From Diogma glabrata (lineage: Eukaryota; Arthropoda; Insecta; Diptera; Cylindrotomidae): a stretch of 64,000 nt of DNA. The position numbers and the translations under genes were made by a program. Below the pieces are notes generated by a model. That model made no database searches, was not told where the DNA came from, and worked only from the letters and a program-made list of their open reading frames with translations. Below, piece by piece: positions 22,690 through 32,380 of this stretch. Position 1 is the stretch's first letter. Each line of letters starts with the position of its first letter. The stretch spans positions 285,530,492 through 285,594,491 of the forward strand of contig OY856186.1 of assembly GCA_963693315.1 (NCBI GenBank). Reading direction: 5' to 3'.

Positions 22690-23110
22690 ATAAGGAACTA
22701 TTTAAAAAAATATAAGTATGAAATCCTAAAAGATATTTTATATAAAGAATTGAAACCAAAATTAAATATCCAATTAGAATCATGCTCAATAATTTACAAA
22801 ATTGAATGTGATTTTTGTGAAAAATTTTACATCGGGAAAACCGAAAAATGTTTTAAAGACTGATTTAAGGAATACCTGCCTAAGAAGGAAAATAAACAAA
22901 ATTTAAAGTTTATTTTTGCAAACCATTTACATAGTTAATAACAATAGCTACACCACTTTTAAAAAAAAATTGAAGGCTTTACATTTATGTAGCCAAGGAT
23001 CTTTAAAAGACTCACTTGATGAGTTTGAAATTTCCAAGGGATTTAAAACCCAACAAAATGTAATTTTAAATGATAAACTTTCATTTAATTCAAATATATA
23101 AATATATAAA
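22690..23110 (+). pseudogene. Penelope-like element GIY-YIG endonuclease fragment
   Basis: The plus strand reads 'IIYKIECDFCEKFYIGKTEK', then 'CFKD', a stop, and 'FANHLH'. 'YKI.C..C...YIG.T' is the GIY-YIG endonuclease signature as found at the C-terminus of Penelope-like retroelements, followed by their 'F..HL' stretch. The Cys pair (C-x2-C) before YIG is also characteristic. The reverse transcriptase part is not present, and stops break the frame. It lies upstream of the hAT transposase, opposite in strand. Confidence 0.75.
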
Positions 23111-23779
23111 ACTGAAAACAAACAGTATGAGTATGTATCAACCTACAAAAATTTGCAAAACTGCAGTAATTGCATAACTGCCATTTTATTCCACAGTAAT
23201 TATTTTTGTGTCCATTGAAAAACGATCTATTTCAATTTATTCTTTGAGTTTCAAGATAAAGGAAAAAAAATTATTTTGAGATCATTTACAAACACGGTAA
23301 TTTGATTGTTTGTTAGTTTCCTTAGGGGTTTGCAATTAATTTGTTTGAAATGTAAAACATATATTAGGTAGTAAGGTTAAGCGGATATTTTAGAAATAAT
23401 TTTGGAATAGAGCCATTGTAACTAGAGGGTGCCACCCTATCGACAAAGGGTGCCACATTATCGACGTAAACCACTTTTCCTATACATTATTCAGCATATG
23501 TGTTTTCAGACCTGGTCATTAAATAATCATGCTTGCATACTAAATAATATATCGTAAAAAACGGTCAATATGGTATCTATAGGAATATTCAAAGCTGTTG
23601 AGTAATTGTGGTGATGGGATTCAATGCTTTTTATTTCACGTAATAAATGCAATTTTATTTCACGTAATAACTCAAAAATTTTAAAAAGTAGAATAGATTC
23701 TTTTTGAACCAATAACACATTTATAGGACACATTTATAAGTTATCACAATTTATAAATTAAAATTATATGGATAACCTG

Positions 23780-24325
23780 GTTAAAATGGTTTCTAAGTGG
23801 TTTATCGTTGAAAACATGTGATGGTTTGTTTAAGTTTTTTACGTTCGGGTGTCACCCCAAAACGGTTTCGAAGTGATTTATCGTTGAAAACATGTGATGG
23901 TTTGTTTAAGTTTTTTACGTTTGGGTGTCACCCCAAAACGGTTTCGGTGATTTATCGTTGAAAACATTGTGATGGTTTGTTTAAGTTGTTTACGTTCGGG
24001 TGTCACCCCAAAACGGTTTCGAAGTGATTTATCGTTGAAAACATTGTGATGGTTTGTTTAAGTTTTTTACGTTCGGGTGTCACCCCAAAACGGTTTCGAA
24101 GTGATTTATCATTGAAAACATTGTGATGGTTTGTTTAAGTTGTTTACGTTCGGGTGTCACCCCAAAACGGTTTCGAAGTGATTTATCGTTGAAAACATTG
24201 TGATGGTTTGTTTATGTTTTTTACGTTCGGGTGTCACCCCAAAACGGTTTCGAAGTGATTTATCATTGAAAACATTGTGATGGTTTGTTTAAGTTTTTTA
24301 CGTTCGGGTGTCACCCCAAAACGGG
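23780..24325. repeat. 77-bp subterminal tandem array of the hAT
   Basis: Seven near-identical units plus a partial one, each with 'gtgtcaccccaaaacggttt', 'cgaagtgatttatcgttg' and 'gatggtttgtttaag', unit 76-77 bp. The key word 'ggtgtcacccc' also occurs next to the left end of the hAT (near 19528), so the array amplifies a subterminal motif, possibly a transposase-binding site. The very high unit identity suggests recent expansion. Confidence 0.92.
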
Positions 24326-24388
24326 TGACACCCGGGGCGGACCACCCCAACCCGCCCCCCCCCCCCTAGCTACGCCTCTGTACGGATC

Positions 24389-25871
24389 ACAAACCACTCA
24401 TTTCAATCTTTCAGAAAAATTTGAGTAAAATTTACGCCACTGGACTTCAGCGAATGCGATTGAAATTACTGAAATATAATTTAAATGTCCAGTATATATC
24501 AGGAAAGTTTCTCTATGTTGCTGATTTATTGTCTCGTTCTTATGACAAGTCAGTAGTTGACGAAGAAGAAGAAAATTTTAATGAAGTGGTTCATTCCATT
24601 AATATAAGTGATAATAGAAAGACACAAATGCAAGAAGAGACTTTAAAAGACGCTTCATTATGTCTTCTTGCCAAATTTTGCCAAAATTGTTGGCCAGTTC
24701 ATAAAACAAAAGCTCCTGATGAGATTAAAATTTATTTTAAGGACAGGAATAACATATTCCTTGAGGAGGGATTATTGTTTTTTGAACATAGAATTATTGT
24801 TCCTACTGTTCTTAGAAAAGAGATACTAAATTTATTACATAAACCTCATTTAGGAATTAATAAAACCATAAACCGCGCTAGGGAATTAGTGTATTGGCCT
24901 GGTCTTAATAAAAGCATAGAGGATATAGTAGGTACATGTTGTACATGTCAAAAATTTATGCGAAGTCTTGCCAAAGAGCCAATTATTTTCCATGATATAC
25001 CGCCATATCGTTTTTTAAAATTGGGTATGGATATTATGGAATATGGTGGAAAAAATTATTTAGTTTTAGGTGACTATTTCTCGAAATGGATTGAAATTAT
25101 TCTTTTAAAAAATAAAACCACTAACGAAATTATTTTTCATTTAAAACATATTTTTTCAACACACGGCATTCCTAAGGAGATTGTGTGTGATAACAACCCT
25201 TTTAATTCATATAATCTAAAAACTTTTGCTGAAAAAACAAATTTTAAATTAGTTTTTAGTAGCCCTTACTATCCAAAATCAAATGGATTTGCTGAAAAAT
25301 TTGTTGGAATTGCGAAAAATTTGTTGGAATTGCGAAAAATTTGTTGAAAAAATCCATTGATAGTGGAGATGATTTATTTCTTGTTTTATTAGAATTTCGT
25401 AATACACCTATTCAAAGTCTTGGGGTTTCTCCTTCACAAATTTTATTTAGTAGACGTTATAGAACTTTACTTCCTTTACATGATTCAAAGCTAGAACCTA
25501 AAATTATAACTGATATTCCTATTAAATTGAGTATCAATAGGGAGAAGGTAGAGTCTTGCTACAATAAAACTGCAAAGTCTAGAATAAATTTTAGTAAAGG
25601 TGACGAAATATGGTTTCAAAAACCAAATTTGAAATGGTATCCAGGTAAAGTCGTGCTTGAAAGGGATGAGCCAAGGTGTTACATTATTGAAGATGAGGAA
25701 GGTGGAAAATTCAGAAAAAATTCAAATGTAATCAGACGACGATCTATAGTTAAAGTAGAAAATGTACCTAACTTAAATGAGAGTCCAACTGGTGGCAATA
25801 TTTATAATAATTCTATCTCACCACCTAATTTAATAAGAACTTTGAGATCTGGACGACAAATTTTTCATTAA
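24389..25871 (+). pseudogene. RNase H end and integrase (Mag-like Gypsy), frame-broken by a 20-bp duplication
   Basis: After the hAT the frame resumes with the RNase H end ('NVQYISGKFLYVADLLSRSY'). The integrase zinc domain HHCC follows ('HKPHLGINKT', 'CCTCQKF'). The catalytic triad is Asp in 'LKLGMDIMEYGG', Asp in 'IVCDNNPFNSYN', and Glu in 'YYPKSNGFAEKF'. At about 25302-25341 the 20-bp string 'aaaaatttgttggaattgcg' is present twice in tandem, which shifts the frame and ends the first frame at 25347. The second frame, opening at 25341, carries the C-terminal domain 'FQKPNLKWYPGKVVL'. Without the duplication the integrase would be continuous. Confidence 0.9.
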
Positions 25872-26054
25872 TAATTCACATTTATACAGTGATTGATTGT
25901 TGAATTTTCAATTTTCTTTATATTATTGTAATTTTTAATTTTTATTTTGAAATTATTCTACAATTGTTTAATTTAAGAAAATGTTTGCTTATTGTTTAAG
26001 TTCATGTTAAGTTAAATTAGTTTTGGATTTTTCATATTAATTTTGAATTTATAG

Positions 26055-26069
26055 AAAAATAGGGGAAGG
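26055..26069 (+). promoter_or_regulatory. Polypurine tract
   Basis: 'gaaaaataggggaagg'-type purine run directly before the right LTR, the expected primer for plus-strand DNA synthesis. Confidence 0.75.
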
Positions 26070-26320
26070 TGTTTTATATGGATATACATAGTAATTTATA
26101 TTGGTATTGGATTATATTTCTACCTCACATATCATATTACTTTTGTTATATTAGTATGTATTTGATTATATTTGCCCCGTTAATTCTATACTTAATATTC
26201 AATGTAAATTATTATAATCAGTCGATTTCGAGCTTTACTATGATAAAGTACGTTGGTGAAATAAATAAAATATAATCAGAAAGTTATAAAGTATTTTATT
26301 ATTTAGGGCCCAACCAAGCA
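26070..26320 (+). repeat. 3' LTR of the Mag-like Gypsy
   Basis: 251 bp, 'tgttttatatgg...cccaaccaagca', followed by the target duplication 'agtac'. Differs from the left LTR at only a handful of positions. Confidence 0.93.
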
Positions 26321-28324
26321 AGTACTGTTTTCAATATTTCTGCATACCAACTTCCGGTTTGTCACTTCCGGTTAAAAAGTTTTTTTTTTCAGGTGTTTAT
26401 CCCTACTGTAGCCTACAATTACCGATCGATTTTCATGAAACGTTGCGAAAAGCTTTTGGATAAAGGATTTGGGGGTCCACCATACAACAGGTGGTTTTTT
26501 CCACAAAGTTTTTATGTTTGTTAGGAGCATAAAACATTCATTCGTGAATGAATTTTGATGACACTTTGGAAAAAGATGCAAACATGTATGACAAGGAACT
26601 GATTAGTTTTTGAGCGATAGTGAACAAAGTGGTGGGGGGTCCCTGGAGCATCTATTTTTTTGAAAGCTCTATAACATCTGTACCAGATAAGTGAATTGGA
26701 TGAAACTTGGTACATGAGCATTTAGTACGGTTCACAACAGTTCCGCATCCCAACTTCCGGTTTTTCACTTCCGGTAAAATTTTTGAAATTTTTTCAGTGT
26801 CTTTATGCACACTACAGTCTACAATAATGAAGTGATTATGATGAAACTTATGGAATAGGTTTCAATTAGTCTAAGAAGATAATTTTCATCTTTTGGGACA
26901 CATTGATCAAAGTGGCGGGGGGTCTACCATACAACTGCTGACTTTCCACACTTTGTTTTTAAAGTTTGTTGGGAGCATACAGACTTCATTCATTAATCAA
27001 TTCTAATGACACTTTGGAAAAAGATGGAGACTTAAATGACAAGGAACTGATTAGTTTTTGGACAATATTGGGATAAGTGGTACGGGGCCTCCCGAACACC
27101 TGTTTACTGTGTCATCATTTTTTCAATGTTTGTTGGGAGCCCACAGCATTCGTTCGTGAACTAATTTTGATGACACTTTAGAAAAAGATGCAAACATGTA
27201 TGTCAAGGAACTGATTAGTTTTTGAGCGATAGTGAACTAAGTGGTGGGGGTGTCCCATACACCTGTTTTTTTTATAGCTCAATAACATCTGTACCTGATA
27301 AGCGAATTGGATGAAACTTGGTACATAAGCATTTAGTATGGTTTACAACAGTTCTGCATCCCAACTTCCGGTTTTTTACTTCCGGTAAACATTTTTTTTT
27401 TCAATTGTTGGCAGTTTTTTCATTATCTTTATGCACACTACAGCCTACAATAATGAAGTGATTATGATAAAACTTATGGACAAGGTTTCAATTAGGTTTA
27501 AGAAGATAATTATCATCTTTTGGGACACATTGATCAAAGTGGCGGGGGGTCTACCATAGAACTGGTGACTATTCACACTTTGTTCTTAAAGCTTATTGGG
27601 AGCATACAGATTTCATTCATTTATCAATTTTAATGGCACTTAGAAAAAAGATGAAGACTTTAATGACAAAGAATTGACTAGTTTTTGGACAATATTGGGA
27701 TAAGTGGTGGGGTCCTCCCGAACACCTGTTTATTGTTTCAATGTTTGTTGGAAGCATACAACATTCGTTCGTTAAGTAATTTTGATTACACTTTGCAAAA
27801 AGATGCAAATATGTATGGCAAGGAACTGATTAGTTTTTTTAGCGATAGTGAACAAAGTGGTAGGGGGTCCTCCAAGCACCTGTTATTTTGGAAGCTCAAT
27901 AACTTCTGTACCTGATAATCGAATTGGATGAAATTTGGTACATACACATGTAGTACGGTTTACAACCGTTCTGCATCCCAACTTCCGCTTTGTCACTTCC
28001 GATAAAATTTTTGTTTACTTTTTCTCGTACAACAGAATTTATGTTTGTTGGGATACTACTGCCTGCTTTAATATTTTATTATTAGAACTACGAAGTCCAT
28101 AATATTGGTTAGCTTTTAATTAAAGTATTTGATGGATATTAGCTCATTATATATCCAGAACACTATGTTTCCAGAGCTGTGGTGAAGTCAGCCTATGCAT
28201 CAGCGTCGCAATATTTTTTCATAGCAACCTATTTGAAGGGAAACCAAAATCAAACTTTTTTTCAATAATTATTAATTACTCTAATTTATTATTAATACAT
28301 TTAATGAAAAATAAATCGTTGAAC

Positions 28325-28455
28325 GTACGTACCACTGTCGTTATCAGATTTTAACGGCCTTCAGGCGATATGAATCCCTCGGGCCAGAGGCCCTCGGGCT
28401 GGTCATATCGCCTTCGGGCCGTTAAAATCTTTATAACAACCTTGGTACGTAAATA
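28325..28455. repeat. GC-rich imperfect palindrome, ~130 bp
   Basis: The left arm ('cgtaccactgtcgttatcag', 'attttaacggcc', 'ggcgatatga', 'cctcgggcc') and the right arm ('ggccctcgggc', 'tcatatcgcc', 'gggccgttaaaat', 'ccttggtacg') pair almost throughout around 'agag'. The flanks 'accaaaat' (28251) and 'aataactattacaa' (28448) are joined directly near 15590-15612, which suggests that about 190 bp containing the palindrome was inserted here. Confidence 0.8.
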
Positions 28456-28459
28456 ACTA

Positions 28460-29190
28460 TTACAACAAATGGATGGTGTGATATATTTTTGCTTGTATTG
28501 TTATTGTTTTATTTTTATATAACATTTTTAAAAAATAACTACCTTCATTAGCACCTTAGTATGCATGCTGTTGTGACATATGTTGGAAATCCAATTACAA
28601 CACTTTTTGTTTTGAGAATAGGATATTGTTCAAATAAAGGTGTAAATACACTAAAAGTTAATGATTAAAAAAATATAACCCGTTTATATTGCTATACCTA
28701 AAATCTTTGAATTAATAAAACAAAAAGATAAAAGATTTGTCAATATTCTTTTACGTCTATTAACAAGATACGTAAGATACTCTTTTAAGAACGTAAATCT
28801 CAGATTTAAGATGATTTAATCGTTAAAAACAAATTGAATGCCACATACTTTTTTACATAAAAATTAAGCCCCTGAATTATATGCTATAATTTCTACATCT
28901 AAATTAAAAACTAAATGCTATCGAAGTCTTATATGGAAGTCTTATAGACACAATTGTTATTGTAACTACTATCAAAGATATTTAGTTGTATTTTCAATTT
29001 TTGTTTTCGGAGTGCGGTAAAATCACTATATAACAATTTATTTTATGTTTTACAGGCAAAATTCCTTTGTTGATTTTACAATTTAAAAAAAAAACACTGT
29101 TTTATATATTCAAAATAACTTTTAAAATTTATTAAACAATTCTTTTTTCTTATTAATTTTCTCTTACATGTTTCGATTATATCATCCTCA
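28460..29190. other. No gene seen
   Basis: AT-rich noncoding sequence. Confidence 0.5.
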
Positions 29191-29194
29191 GAGA

Positions 29195-29310
29195 GATATT
29201 TTGCAACTGCAAGGTTCGAATCCCATCCGAAACACGAAAAATGTGAATTGAAGTTTTTTTCTGAGAAACTTCAAACCATACCTTTGAATTGAAAAAATTC
29301 CAATTACTTC
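29195..29310 (+). repeat. SINE fragment, same family as 2636-2800
   Basis: B-box 'ggttcgaatccc' at about 29213-29224, then the family body 'gaagtttttttctgagaaac' and 'ctttgaattgaaaaaa'. The A-box end is missing, so it is 5'-truncated. Confidence 0.6.
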
Positions 29311-29389
29311 TTTACTTACTTGAGTTTAATTGATCTCAAAAATCCAAAATAAAATAAATTGTTATATTTAGTTGTTTCTTAACATTTAA

Positions 29390-29450
29390 ATTAACCGATT
29401 GGATAGCGTGCAGGACAAACGATCGAAGGACCAGAGTTCAAAACTTGATG
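29390..29450 (+). repeat. SINE head fragment
   Basis: A-box-like 'gattggatagcgtgcagg' and B-box-like 'gagttcaaaacttg', same head as at 2636 but without the body. Confidence 0.45.
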
Positions 29451-30569
29451 CGACCGTAAACAAAATCTTAAAACACAATATAATAACATAGCAATAACAA
29501 TAATTACGTTAAAAAAATGTAGACATATAAAAAACATTATAAAATTTTTGTCACAGTTTTTAATAGTTTCTATAAGACTTCTAAAGATTGCCTAAAATGA
29601 GCTATTAGAAGCACCTTATCGAAGCTATAACTTGTGAAAACCATAAATTATATTCAGCTTGTATAAATGCTTACAAAAGACTATACTGACGTTATTTTTC
29701 GAAGTCTTTTACAAATCAAAGCTTTGTTAAATGCGGGGAAATTTCTTCTATTTTTCCTTTATCGAAACCGCTTAGAAATTTTAAAGAAACTATGAAGGTG
29801 GGGAAGATAGTTTCGATTAGAATGTTTTGAGTTTTAAAAGAAGTTAAATTGCTAGTTAGGTGGTTCGCCGGAAGCCTTAAAATTAACCTTGAAATTATAA
29901 AATTTAAAACTAAATGACCTTTAATTAAACGATTAAGTTTAACTTGTTTTTGAGTCAGTCGAAATTTCAAGTCAGATCGGCTCACATTTGACAAAACATT
30001 TTTGTTTATTATCGTTAATTTATCTTATTTATTCATTTCTATGTTTCGTTAGATTTAATTTTTTCTAAAATATACATTTACAGCAACGTAGCAAAGTTTG
30101 TCCACTTCTAAGACTATATTCTACGTGAATCTTCACAAAAATACAATTTTATATAATAAACCAAAAACGATGATATCAAAATTACAAAAAAAACTTGTTT
30201 TGAAATAGAAAAAAAATACCTCGTCAAGGTGAAACATATTATTTTTCAAAATTTTCCCTCTCAACCCACTCCAAAGAACATTTGAAATGATGAACCGCTA
30301 TAGTTTTCAATTTACATTTAATATAACTGTGAATTTTTTCAAATATTTTCTTTTGTCCCGATCAACATTCTGTGCATGGTGCACGAGTCTATGCACATTT
30401 CATGCGCATTTTTATTTTACTACTTTTTAGGTTTTTTTTTAAATATTCTAGTATATTTTTTAAATTAAGTTGAAGTTTAAAAGTATTCGAGTGCTAACGT
30501 TTTACATATTTGTTTTATAATTATGAAATATTTCTAGTCTTATATAAATTTTTTATTTCTGAAAAAACA
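29451..30569. other. No gene seen
   Basis: AT-rich. 'tgtccacttctaagac' at 30100 is roughly inverted to 'tcttagataagtggaca'-like sequence near 32053-32069, a weak hint of element ends. Confidence 0.4.
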
Positions 30570-31141
30570 GCTTAATTATAGACTATTTAATTTTTAAAAT
30601 TTTTCCCAATATTTCGACCTTTTGGGTCATCATCAGGGGATATATTTAGTTATATCAAATATTACATATAAAAACAATTATTTAAGAAATAACACCAAAA
30701 AATTAACATATAAAAGTAAGTTAAAAAAAAATAGATAAGCATAAAATGTTTAAAAAGATCGAACTGCACATAATATCTATAAAAATTTTTAACAGAATTA
30801 TGATTATTAATTCAAATAAAATTTCAAATAACTTACATTTAATAACACAAAAAAGAATTTTATGATAAGGAAATAACAGTATCTAAATTAAATTTTGCTA
30901 CTTAAATTAATATTACCTTATTGTTGAATTAATAATAGAAATGTAATTTGATTGCAAACCATTACAATATGTTTTATAAAAATTTGTTTTATGTGAGTTT
31001 TATATATTATATTTTTATCTTATTTCTTAAATAATTGTTTTTATAGGTAATATTTAATATAACTAAATATATCCCCTGATGATGACCCGAAAGGTTGAAA
31101 TATTGGAAAAGTTTAACAAACTAGATAGTCTATAATTAAGC
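30570..31141. repeat. 572-bp element with ~122-bp inverted repeats
   Basis: The left arm 30570-30691 and right arm 31019-31141 are inverted copies: 'gcttaattatagacta', 'aatatttcgaccttttgggt', 'catcatcaggggatatat' and 'aacaattatttaagaaata'. On one strand each arm reads 'cctgatgatgaccc' followed by a gaaa, which resembles the conserved parts of a hammerhead ribozyme, as known from Penelope-like element ends. The core has one extra base, so activity is doubtful. No protein is encoded between the arms. Confidence 0.8.
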
Positions 31142-32380
31142 TCTATTTTTAGAAAAAAATACATGTTTTGATTTAATTTTTAAATCATGTAAACTTGTAC
31201 AAAAAATGCGCATAGAACTTTCACGAACATTAATATTTGATGCATGATTTTTATATCTAGGATTTTCTAATACGTTATGAATCTTTCCTAGACGAGTATT
31301 TTTAGTAACGTCATTTTGATAGATGAAGATTGCGGTTGCATTTTGAAATTGTAAAATAAAAATGCATGAGTGTGATTGTGTTTGTAAATCTCCGGCGTCC
31401 ATTTTTTCGTCATTTATTCACGATACAATTTAAATGAAAAAAATCAGATTTCAAAAAATTTAAATATTTGGCTTACATATAACAAACAATATTAATTTTC
31501 CACAATTTTATGAATAATATAAAAAAATTAAATTAAATGTTAGTAGCTGACATTAAAAGAGGACAAACAAAATATACAAAAATTTTTTTGAATCACTGAA
31601 ATTAATTATTCAAAGTGCCCGTTTGTTTTTATTAAATGTTCCTATTAACTTTCACAAAAAATTTTTTTCGTACATAATTTTAGATGAAAATAGAATAAAA
31701 TTCATCAAATTATTATTACGAACGTCATATTATCTCTTAAAAATTTAAATGAAACCAGTAATTTTAGAGAATGTTAAACTACTTTTTATTCTTCATTTTT
31801 TTATTCTTTGTTTATTATTCTTATCATTAAATAAATTTCGTTTCCCTTCGCTTTTTATTATTCGTGAAATATGTGACTAATGATTGTGCAAATATTTGCT
31901 AAGGCGTTTTACAACATGTGCACGGTATGGTGCACGTAATGTGCATGACAAGTGTTACGCACAATTTTTTGCATGGAGATTTTGTAACATGCACATAATT
32001 AATGCACATTACAAGCACTTTTTTCAAAATTGTTTTACAATTGTAGTGTTCTAAGATAAGTGGACAGGAAAATTTTTTCACATTTTTGAAGATAACAAAT
32101 TATTTCGTAGATAATGTTTTGGGTGAGTTCGATTATTAAAAATTTTATAAAATTTATAACATTGTTCACTCATTTCTTTTTCGTTTTAGAGAGAAAATAG
32201 AATTGAACAGCGTGACACATTTTATAAAATTTTTTTAATTTTGAAAAAACATGAAAAGACTTTAGGATGATATTTTTTCTAGCTTTGTGTTGAACTTAGC
32301 CTTGTGTTGAAGTATTGGTTTCTTCTTATATATTTCAGCTTTAGCGATAGCTCTTTCGTTCGTTTTATTCAAATATCAAA
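31142..32380. other. No gene seen
   Basis: AT-rich. 'gtgcatg', 'tgcacat' and similar words recur near 31915-32020 and 30380-30410, but no unit could be fixed. Confidence 0.4.

Larger units (their letters stand above)
19481..24380 (-). mobile_element. hAT transposon with TTF/ZMYM-like transposase
   Basis: The ends 'cagtggcgtagctag' and, reversed, 'cagaggcgtagctag' are hAT-type inverted repeats. The octamer 'tacggatc' flanks both sides (19473-19480 and 24381-24388) and duplicates Gypsy RNase H sequence. Inside on the minus strand is a decayed transposase (22480 to 19596). A 452-bp MITE sits within it (20746-21197), a Penelope-like fragment upstream of it (22690-23110), and a 77-bp subterminal array at the right end (23780-24325). 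Order of events: Gypsy first, then hAT, then MITE. Confidence 0.93.
16600..26320 (+). mobile_element. Mag-like Ty3/Gypsy retrotransposon, interrupted by a hAT
   Basis: Two 251-bp LTRs (16600-16850 and 26070-26320) bracket gag, protease, RT, RNase H and integrase in that order. The same pentamer 'agtac' lies just outside each LTR (16595-16599 and 26321-26325), a normal Gypsy target duplication. A primer-binding-like site follows the left LTR and a polypurine tract precedes the right. A 4.9-kb hAT splits the RNase H domain at 19481-24380. Without the hAT the retrotransposon is about 4.8 kb, a usual size. Frame breaks in RT and integrase make it inactive. Nearly identical LTRs point to a fairly young insertion. 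The integrase end (a 'KWYPGKVV...CYII' pattern) suggests the Mag clade. Confidence 0.93.
16414..28060. repeat. Diverged tandem-type repeat with ~610-bp period, split by a Gypsy element
   Basis: Outer parts 16414-16599 and 26321-28060 are one repeat interrupted by the Gypsy at 16600-26320. In the right part 'ccaacttccggtttttcactt' and 'aagtggcggggggtctacca' recur. Clear higher-order copies start near 26750, 27360 and 27975, about 610 bp apart. Within them smaller modules ('aaggaactgattagtttttg', 'gacactttggaaaaagatg') repeat. A related but shorter stretch is at 47375-47690. No coding potential is seen. Its position next to the tyrosine recombinase suggests it may be noncoding DNA of that element, but this is inference. 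Confidence 0.65.

Noticed and set aside
17010..26320. An endogenous retrovirus with env
   Set aside because: No env-like frame between integrase and the right LTR; the integrase end is followed within about 200 bp by the LTR.
29716..29994. Minus frame of 92 codons
   Set aside because: No motif, no splice-site support, AT-rich composition like its surroundings.
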